This document shows positions 17,511-26,069 of a DNA stretch of 64,000 nt, piece after piece (positions within the stretch are counted from its first letter, which is position 1; the number at the start of each line of letters is the position of its first letter). The stretch is from Bacteroidia bacterium (lineage in GTDB: Bacteria; Bacteroidota; Bacteroidia; Flavobacteriales; Flavobacteriaceae): positions 124,001-188,000 of the forward strand of contig JAUIFO010000006.1 of NCBI GenBank assembly GCA_030430385.1, read 5' to 3'. The position numbers and the translations under genes were made by a program. The notes beneath the pieces are model-generated. The model worked only from the letters and a program-made list of their open reading frames with translations, ran no database searches and had not been told where the DNA came from.

Positions 17511-18764
17511 ATGCAATTTAAAACTCTCATATTAGCTTTAATTTTCTGTGTTCCATTATTAAGTATATCTCAGATTGAAGAACTCAATCCGCCAGATTAC
17601 ATCAAAACGATAACATTTAAAAGTCGAGATGCCCAACAAGGTGAGTTGCCAATATTGAGATTGAACGAACCATTTTATATTGAGTTTGATGCCTTAACGT
17701 CTGATGAGCCGGATTTTTATTATACCATTGAGCACTACAATTATGATTGGACCAAATCTAATCTTGTGAAAATGGAGTATATGGTAGGCTTTGATGATTA
17801 TAGAATTGTAGATTACTACAACTCTTTCAATGCCTTTCAAATGTATTCACATTACAAACTGCAAATTCCTAATCAACAAACGAGAGCGCTTACTAAAACA
17901 GGAAACTATTTGTTGTCCATTTATAATGATGATAGAGAATTGGTATTTACTAGAAAATTTATGATCTATCAGCAAAAAGTTGGTGTTGGTGTTGAGGTCA
18001 AACGATCAAGAGACGTGCGTTATATTGCAGGAAAGCAAAATGTTGATATTAGAATCAATTCCGCAGATCAAAATATCAATAATCCACAGCAAACCATAAA
18101 TACTGTGATCATTCAAAATAACAATTTACATACTGCAATTAAAAACCTCAAACCTCAATATACCTTAGGAAAGCAATTGGTTTACAGGTATACAGATGAA
18201 ACTGCATTTTGGGCTGGAAATGAATTTCGATTTTTTGAAAACAAGGACGAAAGAGCAGCTAATGTTGGTGTTCAGTTTACAGATTTGAAAGACATCTACC
18301 ACAATTATTTATTTGTGCATTCTGAACGTGCAAGTCAGCCTTATACGTTTAATCCTGATATTAATGGTAACTTCTTGGTCACAGCTATAGATGTAGATAA
18401 TGTAGATGTTGAAGCCGATTACACAATGATTCATTTTGCTTTAGCCTATCCTGAGTTTACAGATGGTAGTAAAGTGTATATTTATGGAAACTACAACAAT
18501 TATGCTTTAGGAGAAATGAATAGGATGGTTTATAATAGAATCAAAAAACGTTATGAAGCCGCGTTTAAACTGAAGCAAGGGTTTTATAACTTTAAATATG
18601 TTGTTGTAGATGCTGAAGGTAATTTAGATGAAGGAAAAATAAGTGGTAACTATTGGCAAACCGAAAACAATTATAAAGTTTTAGTGTATTACAGAGATTT
18701 AGGTGCGCGTTACGATGAACTTATTGGTTTTGGCGAAGCAACTTCAGTAAATATTTCAAATTAA
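17511..18764 (+). CDS. DUF5103 protein, type IX secretion system plug
   Basis: 417 residues with a Sec signal peptide (LIFCVPLLSISQ). The whole mature length matches the DUF5103 family: PDYIKTITFKSRDAQQGELPILRLNEPFYIEFDAL, FYYTIEHYNYDWTKSNLVKMEYMVGFDDYRI and GNYLLSIYNDDRELVFTRKF. In Flavobacterium the family member is the Plug protein that seals the periplasmic side of the SprA translocon when it is not bound to PorV. It is a T9SS component and fits the cargo proteins in this window. Its 3' end overlaps the convergent cysteine dioxygenase gene by 4 nt. Confidence 0.9.
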   Translation: MQFKTLILALIFCVPLLSISQIEELNPPDYIKTITFKSRDAQQGELPILRLNEPFYIEFDALTSDEPDFYYTIEHYNYDWTKSNLVKMEYMVGFDDYRIVDYYNSFNAFQMYSHYKLQIPNQQTRALTKTGNYLLSIYNDDRELVFTRKFMIYQQKVGVGVEVKRSRDVRYIAGKQNVDIRINSADQNINNPQQTINTVIIQNNNLHTAIKNLKPQYTLGKQLVYRYTDETAFWAGNEFRFFENKDERAANVGVQFTDLKDIYHNYLFVHSERASQPYTFNPDINGNFLVTAIDVDNVDVEADYTMIHFALAYPEFTDGSKVYIYGNYNNYALGEMNRMVYNRIKKRYEAAFKLKQGFYNFKYVVVDAEGNLDEGKISGNYWQTENNYKVLVYYRDLGARYDELIGFGEATSVNISN

Positions 18765-19300
18765 AGACTCTTAATCGCCACCAAGTCTTCATTAACAGTA
18801 TCGTATTTTAATTTTTTTCTGATGAATTGTGATGATGTTTCATCATAAAAACTACAATTCTCAATAGGTTTAGCGTATAAATGCAAACTTAATGAAGGGC
18901 CTTGTGCTACATTTTTTAACTTGTGAAAACCAATACGATCGTTCATAAAGGTTTGTTGATGAGGTTGAATTTTATGCGAGCGATTTTCAACTAAAAAATT
19001 ATCGGTATCAACTGTATAAAACACTTCTTCCATTTCGCCTTCTAGAAGATATACCCAACAATCTTCGCCTTCATGACCATGAATTGAAGTTTCTTGCCCT
19101 TCTTGCCAACAAAGTAAGAGTAACTCAAATTGAGAGTCGCGATACATACAATTTCGTGTGTACTTGTTTGAAGACCAGCTTTCATAAGCACTAAAGTCTA
19201 CACTTTCAAAATCAAAATTATTTAGAATCTCAGTGTAATGAGATTTAGAAGATTCCGACAATAATTGTATTAATCTTTGGATGTGTTTTGCAGATTTCAA
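18761..19300 (-). CDS. Cysteine dioxygenase
   Basis: 179-residue cupin that oxidises L-cysteine to cysteine sulfinate using Fe(II) and O2. The three iron ligands are His74 and His76 (TSIHGHEGED) and His126 (DRIGFHKLKN). Tyr47 and Arg49 (KYTRN) match the substrate-carboxylate site of true cysteine dioxygenases. Cys81 and Tyr142 (SLHLYAKP) occupy the positions of the Cys-Tyr cross-link of mammalian enzymes. The start is TTG at 19300: an in-frame stop lies five codons upstream and no ATG is available. It is divergent from a PLP decarboxylase across a 93-nt gap, suggesting coregulated conversion of cysteine to hypotaurine. Confidence 0.92.
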   Translation of the reverse strand: MKSAKHIQRLIQLLSESSKSHYTEILNNFDFESVDFSAYESWSSNKYTRNCMYRDSQFELLLLCWQEGQETSIHGHEGEDCWVYLLEGEMEEVFYTVDTDNFLVENRSHKIQPHQQTFMNDRIGFHKLKNVAQGPSLSLHLYAKPIENCSFYDETSSQFIRKKLKYDTVNEDLVAIKSL

Positions 19301-19393
19301 TATGCAATTAAATTATTTATGGGGATTTTATAATATTCCGAAAAAATAGGAATAAATTTACACAACGCCAAAAAAATACAATAGCAACTGCGT

Positions 19394-20755
19394 ATGCAAA
19401 ACGATATAAAATTGTTTACTGAATTGGTAGATTTTTTGCTTGATGAAGAGGTGAACAATCCTGTGGCAACTCCAATTGATACAGATAAATTATACCAAAC
19501 TATCGATATAAAACTAAATGATGATCCTGTTATTGATGCCGATTTTAAATCCACGTTAAAACAGATTATCAAAAGTACGCCCAAGACAGCTTCTACTTCT
19601 TTTTTTAATCAATTGTTTGGTGGTCGCATCTCTAGAGCTACACTTGGCGATTTGCTTGCGGTAATGCTTAATAATAGTATGTATACGTACAAAGTAGCAG
19701 GAGTCCAGGTTGGTATCGAAAAAGAGATTCTTAAAAATGTGTGTGAGCGTATAGGTTACCCTTCAAGTTGTGACGGAACTCTAGCACCTGGAGGATCGAT
19801 GTGTAATTATATGGCCATGCTAATGGCTCGAGATCATTTTGATACAACTATACGATATCAAGGGGTTTCAAAGCAATTAATTGCATACACTTCAGAAACC
19901 TCTCATTATTCAATCACAAAAAATGCGTCATTTATTGGTATTGGACGAGATCAAGTACGATCTATTAAGACCAATGCGAAAGGCGAAATGTTAGTTTCAG
20001 ATTTGCAAGAAAAAATAGAAGACGACTTAGAACAAGGATATGCTCCATTTTTTGTGAATGCCACAGCAGGAACGACTGTTTTAGGAGCTTTTGATGATGT
20101 GACAGCGATTAGTGAGATATGTAAGGCCTATGGTTTATGGTTGCATTTAGATGGTGCCTATTGTGGTTCGGTAATATTTAGTGAAGATTATAAGCATCTT
20201 GTTGCAGGTGTTGAACATACAAATTCATTTAGTTTCAATGCTCATAAAATGTTAGGGACACCATTGGGATGCTCTATTATTGTAACGCGAGATAAAGCAC
20301 ATTTATACCAGTCCTTTTCTAATGATGCGGATTATTTATACCAAACTAATGATGACCTATTCAATTTAGGGAAGACCTCTATACAATGTGGTAGACGAAA
20401 TGATGCCTTGAAATTATGGACCTTATGGAAATCTATTGGTCATAAAGGTTTAGAAGCGATTGTAAATCATCAATTTTATCTAGCTGAAGTTGCAAGAGAA
20501 TACATTAAAGAACATCCAGATTATCAATTATACAGTTTTGATAATTCTATTTCGGTTTGCTTTAATTACAAAGGGATTCCTGCGAAAACATTGTGTACTA
20601 AACTCTATGAACATTCTCAGCTTATGGTGGGTTATGGTACATTTAGAGACGATACTTTTGTTAGGTTAGTCACTATTAATACTCAGGTTCAAAAAGAGGA
20701 TGTTTTGAGGTTTTTTAAAACTTTGGAATCCTTTGTTGAAACTGAAAATTTATAG
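19394..20755 (+). CDS. PLP-dependent group II decarboxylase, likely cysteine sulfinate/glutamate/aspartate type
   Basis: 453 residues of the group II (DDC/GAD/CSAD) fold. The PLP lysine is Lys285 in SFNAHKMLGTPLGCSIIV. The cofactor-carboxylate region is LHLDGAYCGSVIF (Asp pairing with the pyridine nitrogen), and FVNATAGTTVLGAFDDV is the GT-turn. The motifs resemble animal GAD and cysteine sulfinate decarboxylase more than aromatic decarboxylases. Because its divergent neighbour is cysteine dioxygenase, cysteine sulfinate to hypotaurine is the most economical assignment. Glutamate (GABA) or aspartate (beta-alanine) decarboxylation remains possible, as the substrate cannot be read from sequence alone. 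Confidence 0.88.
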   Translation: MQNDIKLFTELVDFLLDEEVNNPVATPIDTDKLYQTIDIKLNDDPVIDADFKSTLKQIIKSTPKTASTSFFNQLFGGRISRATLGDLLAVMLNNSMYTYKVAGVQVGIEKEILKNVCERIGYPSSCDGTLAPGGSMCNYMAMLMARDHFDTTIRYQGVSKQLIAYTSETSHYSITKNASFIGIGRDQVRSIKTNAKGEMLVSDLQEKIEDDLEQGYAPFFVNATAGTTVLGAFDDVTAISEICKAYGLWLHLDGAYCGSVIFSEDYKHLVAGVEHTNSFSFNAHKMLGTPLGCSIIVTRDKAHLYQSFSNDADYLYQTNDDLFNLGKTSIQCGRRNDALKLWTLWKSIGHKGLEAIVNHQFYLAEVAREYIKEHPDYQLYSFDNSISVCFNYKGIPAKTLCTKLYEHSQLMVGYGTFRDDTFVRLVTINTQVQKEDVLRFFKTLESFVETENL

Positions 20756-20864
20756 ATAAACAGCACTATTTAAAGTTATACTGTTAAAAATTTGCTTTAT
20801 TTCAAAAAATAAGTGAATTTAACTCAAAATTAGTTATTTTTACAAACTTAAATTCCTCACAACA

Positions 20865-21251
20865 ATGGTTCAACAAGTCACAAGTGGCATAAAAATTTCA
20901 GTCGAAACGACTTTCGAAGGAACCTTTTATAAAAACTACAAAGTACACTTTGCTTTTGGGTACAAAGTTACCATTGAAAATCAGAGTAAAGATTCTGTTC
21001 AGTTAAATTCGAGATATTGGAAAATTCTTGATGCATTGAACAATGTTGATATTGTTGAAGGTGAAGGTGTTATTGGTAAAAAGCCTGTTATCAAACCTGG
21101 CGAATCTCATACTTATAATTCAGGATGTTTGTTAACGTCGCCATTTGGTGCAATGCAAGGCCATTACAATATGGTAAATTTTACTAATGCGAATAAGTTT
21201 AAGGTGATTATCCCTTCGTTTAAGCTAAGTGCACCATTTGCTTTAAACTAA
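20865..21251 (+). CDS. apaG: ApaG domain protein
   Basis: 128 residues, full length for ApaG. Fibronectin-III-like fold with the conserved stretch SRYWKILDALNNVDIVEGEGVIGKKPVIKPGESHTYNSGCLLTSPFGAMQGHYNM. In E. coli ApaG is linked to Co2+ resistance and Mg2+ efflux, and the same domain occurs in eukaryotic F-box proteins; its biochemical role is not settled. It is a standalone gene ending 4 nt inside the convergent gene. Confidence 0.95.
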   Translation: MVQQVTSGIKISVETTFEGTFYKNYKVHFAFGYKVTIENQSKDSVQLNSRYWKILDALNNVDIVEGEGVIGKKPVIKPGESHTYNSGCLLTSPFGAMQGHYNMVNFTNANKFKVIIPSFKLSAPFALN

Positions 21252-22249
21252 TTTTCAAAAGACTTTAAAAATTCAAATTTATATACTGTGTCATTCTGTT
21301 TGATATGGAAAAATTTGCAGTTTGAATAATGAATGAATTCATAATTCAGAGATAAGTTAATGCCTTCTATATCTACAATGTAAAGTCCGTCACAATCAAT
21401 ATGACCATAAGGCGAAATGCGTCTGAATCTAAATTCAGTTGACATCCCAAGATCATAAATTTCAAACCACGCTCCAGCAGCAATACCACCAAGCCATTGC
21501 GCATGATCTTGTTTTATGGCATTCGGTTTAGGTTCAAGAGTTCCCTTTAGTGAAGGATCATAACCTTTTAAACGATCAAGGAATAAACGACGATTTTCTT
21601 TACTTACAGTTGAGTTAAATTCAGAAATCTTTCCAGCTTCAGAAACAAGATATACCTTTTCTTCTGTATCTGCAATCACAACATTACCAATGGTACTTGG
21701 TGTAAACCATTTCGACTTAATTAACTTCGATTTAATTTTGGCATCAGTAAGTCCAGCAATAAGACTGTCTGTTACAAAACGTGCACAATTACAAGCATCA
21801 TTAATGAAAGCGGCATATCTTATAAATCCTCTATTTTGCATATTGGTGATATGCGTTCTAGCCTTTTTATAATCAATAGCATCACACACCGAAGCATATA
21901 AATTGCCATCACCATGAGTAAGCTTTGGATGAGTTGCTAGAAATTCAAGGATCTCGTCTAAATTTTGAATCATATCATTTTTTATATGCGCTTTAATTGG
22001 GAAATGCAATTCAAAATCGGTTTCTCTACCTCTAACACGACCATTGGGAGACGAAGTAATATAACGACCAAAATCGTGGTATTCTAAAACTCCTGTAGAT
22101 TTATCAATAAGCACTAAAGCAGCGTGACCAGCTCTAACATGTTTCTTGCTTCCAATTGAAATAAACCTTAGTAAAGATGAATACCATTCTTCAGCATGAG
22201 ACACAATAGTTTCTGGATACGCTAGTGTTAGAATGATGCCGTTATTCAT
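21248..22249 (-). CDS. Uncharacterised cytosolic protein with His/Cys papain-like signature (DUF6695-like)
   Basis: 333 residues with no signal peptide. The N-terminal half has RAGHAALVLIDKSTGVLEYHDFGRYITSSPNGRVRGRETDFELHFP, and about 110 residues later NDACNCARFVTDSLIAG. An early His in a GHAAL strand followed later by a Cys at a helix start is the order seen in circularly permuted papain-like (NlpC/P60, LRAT or YiiX-like) folds, so a thiol hydrolase is possible. The C-terminal part (LGGIAAGAWFEIYDLGMSTEFRFRRISPYGHIDCDGLYIV) looks like a separate beta domain. I tentatively associate it with DUF6695, which is conserved in Flavobacteria. No function is known to me. Confidence 0.82.
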   Translation of the reverse strand: MNNGIILTLAYPETIVSHAEEWYSSLLRFISIGSKKHVRAGHAALVLIDKSTGVLEYHDFGRYITSSPNGRVRGRETDFELHFPIKAHIKNDMIQNLDEILEFLATHPKLTHGDGNLYASVCDAIDYKKARTHITNMQNRGFIRYAAFINDACNCARFVTDSLIAGLTDAKIKSKLIKSKWFTPSTIGNVVIADTEEKVYLVSEAGKISEFNSTVSKENRRLFLDRLKGYDPSLKGTLEPKPNAIKQDHAQWLGGIAAGAWFEIYDLGMSTEFRFRRISPYGHIDCDGLYIVDIEGINLSLNYEFIHYSNCKFFHIKQNDTVYKFEFLKSFEN

Positions 22250-22340
22250 AATTAAAATTAAGGTAGCAACTTACAAAAAAATGCGCACTAATTTAACGTC
22301 CATTTAATAGTTCTTCAGAAGATTAGTCGTCAAAAAATCG

Positions 22341-22348
22341 TAACTTTG
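22341..22348 (+). promoter_or_regulatory. Putative -7 promoter element of pruA
   Basis: TAACTTTG matches TAnnTTTG, 41 nt upstream of the pruA ATG. No convincing -33 element. Confidence 0.45.
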
Positions 22349-22389
22349 CAATCTCAAAATAATAACCAATTTTTAAATCAGAATTTAAG

Positions 22390-24015
22390 ATGGGAAAAGG
22401 ATTTTTTAATGTGCCAATTGCTGTAAACGAGCCAGTTAAATCATACGCTCCAGGAACGCCAGAACGCGAAGCAGTATTGGACGCATACAATACAATGTGG
22501 AACTCTAAAGTAGATGTTCCATTGTATATAAATGGGAAATATATTGAAACTGGAAACACCAGAACAATGTCTGCACCTCACGATCATCAACACATTGTTG
22601 GGTCGTATCATTTAGCTGAAAAATCACACGTTGAAACTGCAATTGCAACAGCGTTATCAGCTAGAGACGCTTGGGCGAATTTGCCTTGGGAACAACGTGC
22701 TGGAATTTTCTTAAAAGCAGCAGAATTAATTGCTGGACCTTACAGAGCAAAGATCAATGCAGCAACGATGATTGCGCAATCTAAAACTGTACATCAAGCT
22801 GAAATTGATGCAGCATGTGAGTTTATTGATTTCCTTAGATTTAATGTGCAGTTCATGACAGATATATACCATGAGCAACCAGAAAGTACGAATGATGCAT
22901 GGAATCGATTAGAATATCGACCGCTTGAAGGATTTACTTATGCGGTAACACCTTTTAATTTTACAGCTATCTCTGGAAACCTTCCTGCTTGTATGGCAAT
23001 GATGGGCAATGTGGTAGTTTGGAAACCTAGTGACAGTCAGATTTATTCTGCAAAGGTGATTATGGATGTTTTTGAAGAAGCAGGTGTGCCTCCAGGTGTT
23101 ATAAATGTCGTGTTTGGAGATCCTGTGATGATTACAGATACAGTAATGGATAGTCCAGATTTTTCTGGATTACATTTTACAGGTTCGACCTTTATCTTCA
23201 AAGAGCTTTGGAAAAAAATAGGCAACAACATTCATAACTATAAAACCTATCCAAGGATTGTTGGAGAAACAGGAGGAAAGGATTTTATTATAGCTCACAA
23301 ATCTGCAAACCCAAAGCAAGTGGCTACAGCAATTTCTAGAGGAGCCTTTGAATTTCAAGGACAAAAATGTAGTGCTGCATCAAGGGCTTATATTCCAACT
23401 AATCTATGGTCTCAGGTTAAAGATTTAGTAATAGAAGATGTGAAGTCCTTTAAAATGGGTTCTCCTGCCGACTTAGATAATTTTATAACAGCTGTGATTC
23501 ACGAAGGATCTTTTGACAAGCTAGCCAAATACATTGACCAAGCTAAAGCAGATGCAGATGCTGAGATCATTGTAGGAGGAAATTACGACAAGAGTAAGGG
23601 TTATTTTATTGAGCCTACAGTAATTGTAACTAAAAACCCAAAGTATACAACAATGTGTACTGAATTATTTGGGCCAGTCATCACTATTTATGTTTATGAT
23701 GAAAATGACTATTCTGAAACATTGCGTCTAGTAGATGAAACGAGTGAATATGCCCTTACAGGAGCTGTTTTAGCAAAAGATCGCTATGCTATTGAAGAAG
23801 CTACTAAAGCACTTCAAAATTGTGCAGGAAATTTCTATATCAATGATAAGCCAACTGGAGCTGTTGTTGGACAACAACCTTTTGGTGGAGCAAGAGCATC
23901 TGGAACTAATGACAAAGCTGGTAGTGCCCTTAACTTATTGCGTTGGGTGTCACCAAGAATGATCAAAGAAACCTTTGTAACTCCAACAGATTATCGTTAT
24001 CCGTTTTTAGGATAA
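22390..24015 (+). CDS. pruA: L-glutamate gamma-semialdehyde dehydrogenase (P5C dehydrogenase)
   Basis: 541 residues, the standalone P5CDH length seen in Bacteroidota and animal ALDH4A1. Oxidises glutamate semialdehyde, derived from proline, to glutamate with NAD+. ALDH motifs: the N-capping region TPFNFTAISGNLPACMAMMGNVVVWKPS, the Rossmann glycine turn LHFTGSTFIFKELWKK, catalytic Glu in RIVGETGGKDFIIAH and catalytic Cys in FEFQGQKCSAASRAYIP. The C-terminal GAVVGQQPFGGARASGTNDKAGS is typical of the family. It is monocistronic between its own -7 box and a strong terminator; no putA lies nearby. Confidence 0.97.
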   Translation: MGKGFFNVPIAVNEPVKSYAPGTPEREAVLDAYNTMWNSKVDVPLYINGKYIETGNTRTMSAPHDHQHIVGSYHLAEKSHVETAIATALSARDAWANLPWEQRAGIFLKAAELIAGPYRAKINAATMIAQSKTVHQAEIDAACEFIDFLRFNVQFMTDIYHEQPESTNDAWNRLEYRPLEGFTYAVTPFNFTAISGNLPACMAMMGNVVVWKPSDSQIYSAKVIMDVFEEAGVPPGVINVVFGDPVMITDTVMDSPDFSGLHFTGSTFIFKELWKKIGNNIHNYKTYPRIVGETGGKDFIIAHKSANPKQVATAISRGAFEFQGQKCSAASRAYIPTNLWSQVKDLVIEDVKSFKMGSPADLDNFITAVIHEGSFDKLAKYIDQAKADADAEIIVGGNYDKSKGYFIEPTVIVTKNPKYTTMCTELFGPVITIYVYDENDYSETLRLVDETSEYALTGAVLAKDRYAIEEATKALQNCAGNFYINDKPTGAVVGQQPFGGARASGTNDKAGSALNLLRWVSPRMIKETFVTPTDYRYPFLG

Positions 24016-24037
24016 TTAAAAGGGATTAGATTAAATA

Positions 24038-24069
24038 AAAAAAGACAGGTTGAAAAACCTGTCTTTTTT
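24038..24069 (+). terminator. Bidirectional rho-independent terminator after pruA
   Basis: AAAAGACAGGTT and AACCTGTCTTTT with a 4-nt loop and T-run on the plus strand; the A-run on the left serves the convergent lipoprotein gene. Confidence 0.88.
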
Positions 24070-24093
24070 GTTGTGATAAAAGTGTTCTATTAT

Positions 24094-25389
24094 TTAGAAC
24101 GCAATGTTATCTCCAGCTCTTACTTTATTTACATTTAGAACTTCGTTGTTCGAATCTACAATCATTGCTACAATCTCTAATAACTGAGGATTAAAGTTTG
24201 AAGGAACGTTATAATCAAAATACTGTCTGTAAGTAGAGTTTGCTGTTCCAGGTATAGCATCACCTAACACGTTTGTGAAAGAATGACGTAATACATGATT
24301 ATGCATAAAGTCTTCAATTGGATCGTCTCCACCATAGTATTCTGGATAGTAATTTGTTTGGTCTAATAATATACCATTTTCAAGTAATAAAACAACAAGT
24401 TTTGCACCTGATTGGTTTTGAGCAAACCCAGCATTTACCATAAATTGTAATTTATTGTCTTTAGTTGCAGAAACTATGGAAATACCATTATTTGTGTTTC
24501 CAGTAGCTTGATTGGTTACTTGTGCAACATTATTAGGCTCAGGGAAAGCCCATTCTTGAGCTCTATTAATAAAAGCAGAAGGCAAACCACTAACATTAAA
24601 AGCATTTGCCAATTGTACACCATAATTGTTTTGTAAAGGGTCTCCATTAAAAACATGTGTAGCAACTACAACAACCTTATCTGAAGCATCTAAAACCAGA
24701 TCAATCGCATGTGAAACTCTTGTACAATATCCGCACCAATCTCCAGTATAATCCTCAATAAGTGCTTTTTGTGCATACGATCCAGGCGTTGTTCCATTAT
24801 CATTTACCATAACATCTACAGAATCACTTGTAAAGGTGTCAAATGTAGCATAAGCACTAATCATACCTACTTGATTAGGGACAACTTTTGCACCAGTTAC
24901 AGACTCAGCACCATCTCTATAAACAGTAGAAGCAGCAGTAACATCAGTTGTATTACCATCATTATCATAAGCAAGTACAACAAAATCAATACGCTCACCT
25001 AGATTGTAAGAAGCCTGAGCGGTTTCAATACCAATAGAAACTGTTACAGGTAAAATAGTAACATTAACGGCAGCACTAGTCAAGTCTTCATATTGTGCAG
25101 TAACTGCATATTGACCAGTAGTTACAGCATTAAATGCATATCCAGTAATGCTTTGACCGTTAATTAAGATTGTTGAATCTGAGGTAACGTCTGTACCTTG
25201 ATTGGTTTTAACAATAAATGTGACTTCAGTACCAAAATCAACAAATTGGGCACTTGGTGTTACAATAATAGAAGTAATTCCATTTCCATTATTATTACCA
25301 TCACCATCTCCATCACTTGAAGAACTACAAGAGAACATTGTTGCTATGGCAACAAAAAGGAAAATTTTAGTGAAATTTTTGAATTTCAT
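24094..25389 (-). CDS. Omp28-related lipoprotein with thioredoxin-like domain
   Basis: 431 residues. SPII signal peptide (lipobox AIATMFSC) and a Ser/Asp/Gly/Asn tether (SSSSDGDGDGNNNGNG). Two Ig-like beta domains span about 38-200 (TSIIVTPSAQFVDFGTEVTFIVKTNQG; VTVSIGIETAQASYNLGERIDFVVLAYDNDG). An Omp28-type thioredoxin-like domain follows from about 210 with ALIEDYTGDWCGYCTRVSHAID, whose CGYC pair (Cys219 and Cys222) is the redox site. It is divergent from a TlpA-like thioredoxin gene and a DUF6029 gene, a set that suggests envelope thiol chemistry. Omp28 was described as an outer-membrane antigen of Porphyromonas; the actual reaction is unknown. Confidence 0.9.
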   Translation of the reverse strand: MKFKNFTKIFLFVAIATMFSCSSSSDGDGDGNNNGNGITSIIVTPSAQFVDFGTEVTFIVKTNQGTDVTSDSTILINGQSITGYAFNAVTTGQYAVTAQYEDLTSAAVNVTILPVTVSIGIETAQASYNLGERIDFVVLAYDNDGNTTDVTAASTVYRDGAESVTGAKVVPNQVGMISAYATFDTFTSDSVDVMVNDNGTTPGSYAQKALIEDYTGDWCGYCTRVSHAIDLVLDASDKVVVVATHVFNGDPLQNNYGVQLANAFNVSGLPSAFINRAQEWAFPEPNNVAQVTNQATGNTNNGISIVSATKDNKLQFMVNAGFAQNQSGAKLVVLLLENGILLDQTNYYPEYYGGDDPIEDFMHNHVLRHSFTNVLGDAIPGTANSTYRQYFDYNVPSNFNPQLLEIVAMIVDSNNEVLNVNKVRAGDNIAF

Positions 25390-25515
25390 AGTGTAATAGT
25401 TTAGATGTTAAAATTTTAAGAGTTACGAATATAAGCATATATTTTAATTTACCTAATATAATGGTATAGAGTTTGTAAAATTCTCAATAAAACTATGGTA
25501 GTTTTAAAAAAAAAT

Positions 25516-25523
25516 TAACTTTG
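25516..25523 (+). promoter_or_regulatory. Putative -7 promoter element of the thioredoxin gene
   Basis: TAACTTTG, a TAnnTTTG match, lies 26 nt before the ATG of the TlpA-like gene. Confidence 0.45.
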
Positions 25524-25549
25524 CTTAAATTAAATTTTAAATACTACAA

Positions 25550-26035
25550 ATGAAAACCCTCATTACTTTTTTTATCGCTATTACGTGTGCAATGTATGTG
25601 TCTGCTCAAGATGTATTGCCTAAAATGCAAATGGAAACACTAGAAGGTGAAACTATAAGTCTAGAAGATATTTCTAAAGATGATCAATTAGTAATTGTAT
25701 CACTTTGGGCAACATGGTGTGTGCCTTGTAAAAATGAACTTGATGCGATAAGTGAAGTCTATCAAGATTGGGTTGACGAAACACATGTTAAATTATATGC
25801 AGTTTCTGTTGATGATGCACGAACTGTTAAGCGAGTTAAACCCTTGGTTAGTGGTAAAGATTGGGATTATGAAATCTTATTAGACACCAATAGTGAATTA
25901 AAAAGGCAATTAAATGCGCCTACAATACCGCTAACATTACTAGTTAAGAACAATAAAATTTTGTTTAGACATTCTGGGTATACACCTGGAAGCGAAGACG
26001 AGCTTTATGAAAAGATATTAGAATTTAGCAACTAA
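25550..26035 (+). CDS. TlpA/ResA-like periplasmic thioredoxin
   Basis: 161 residues with a Sec signal peptide (ITCAMYVSAQD). Thioredoxin fold with active site WATWCVPCKNELDAI (Cys57 and Cys60) and the cis-Pro loop NAPTIPLTLLVKNN. A periplasmic disulfide reductase; it could reduce the CGYC protein encoded divergently or haem-protein cysteines, but the partner is not shown by sequence. It sits 34 nt upstream of the DUF6029 gene, so the two are probably cotranscribed. Confidence 0.92.
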   Translation: MKTLITFFIAITCAMYVSAQDVLPKMQMETLEGETISLEDISKDDQLVIVSLWATWCVPCKNELDAISEVYQDWVDETHVKLYAVSVDDARTVKRVKPLVSGKDWDYEILLDTNSELKRQLNAPTIPLTLLVKNNKILFRHSGYTPGSEDELYEKILEFSN

Positions 26036-26069
26036 TCTATTTTACTAACTAAAACCAATCCCTATCACA

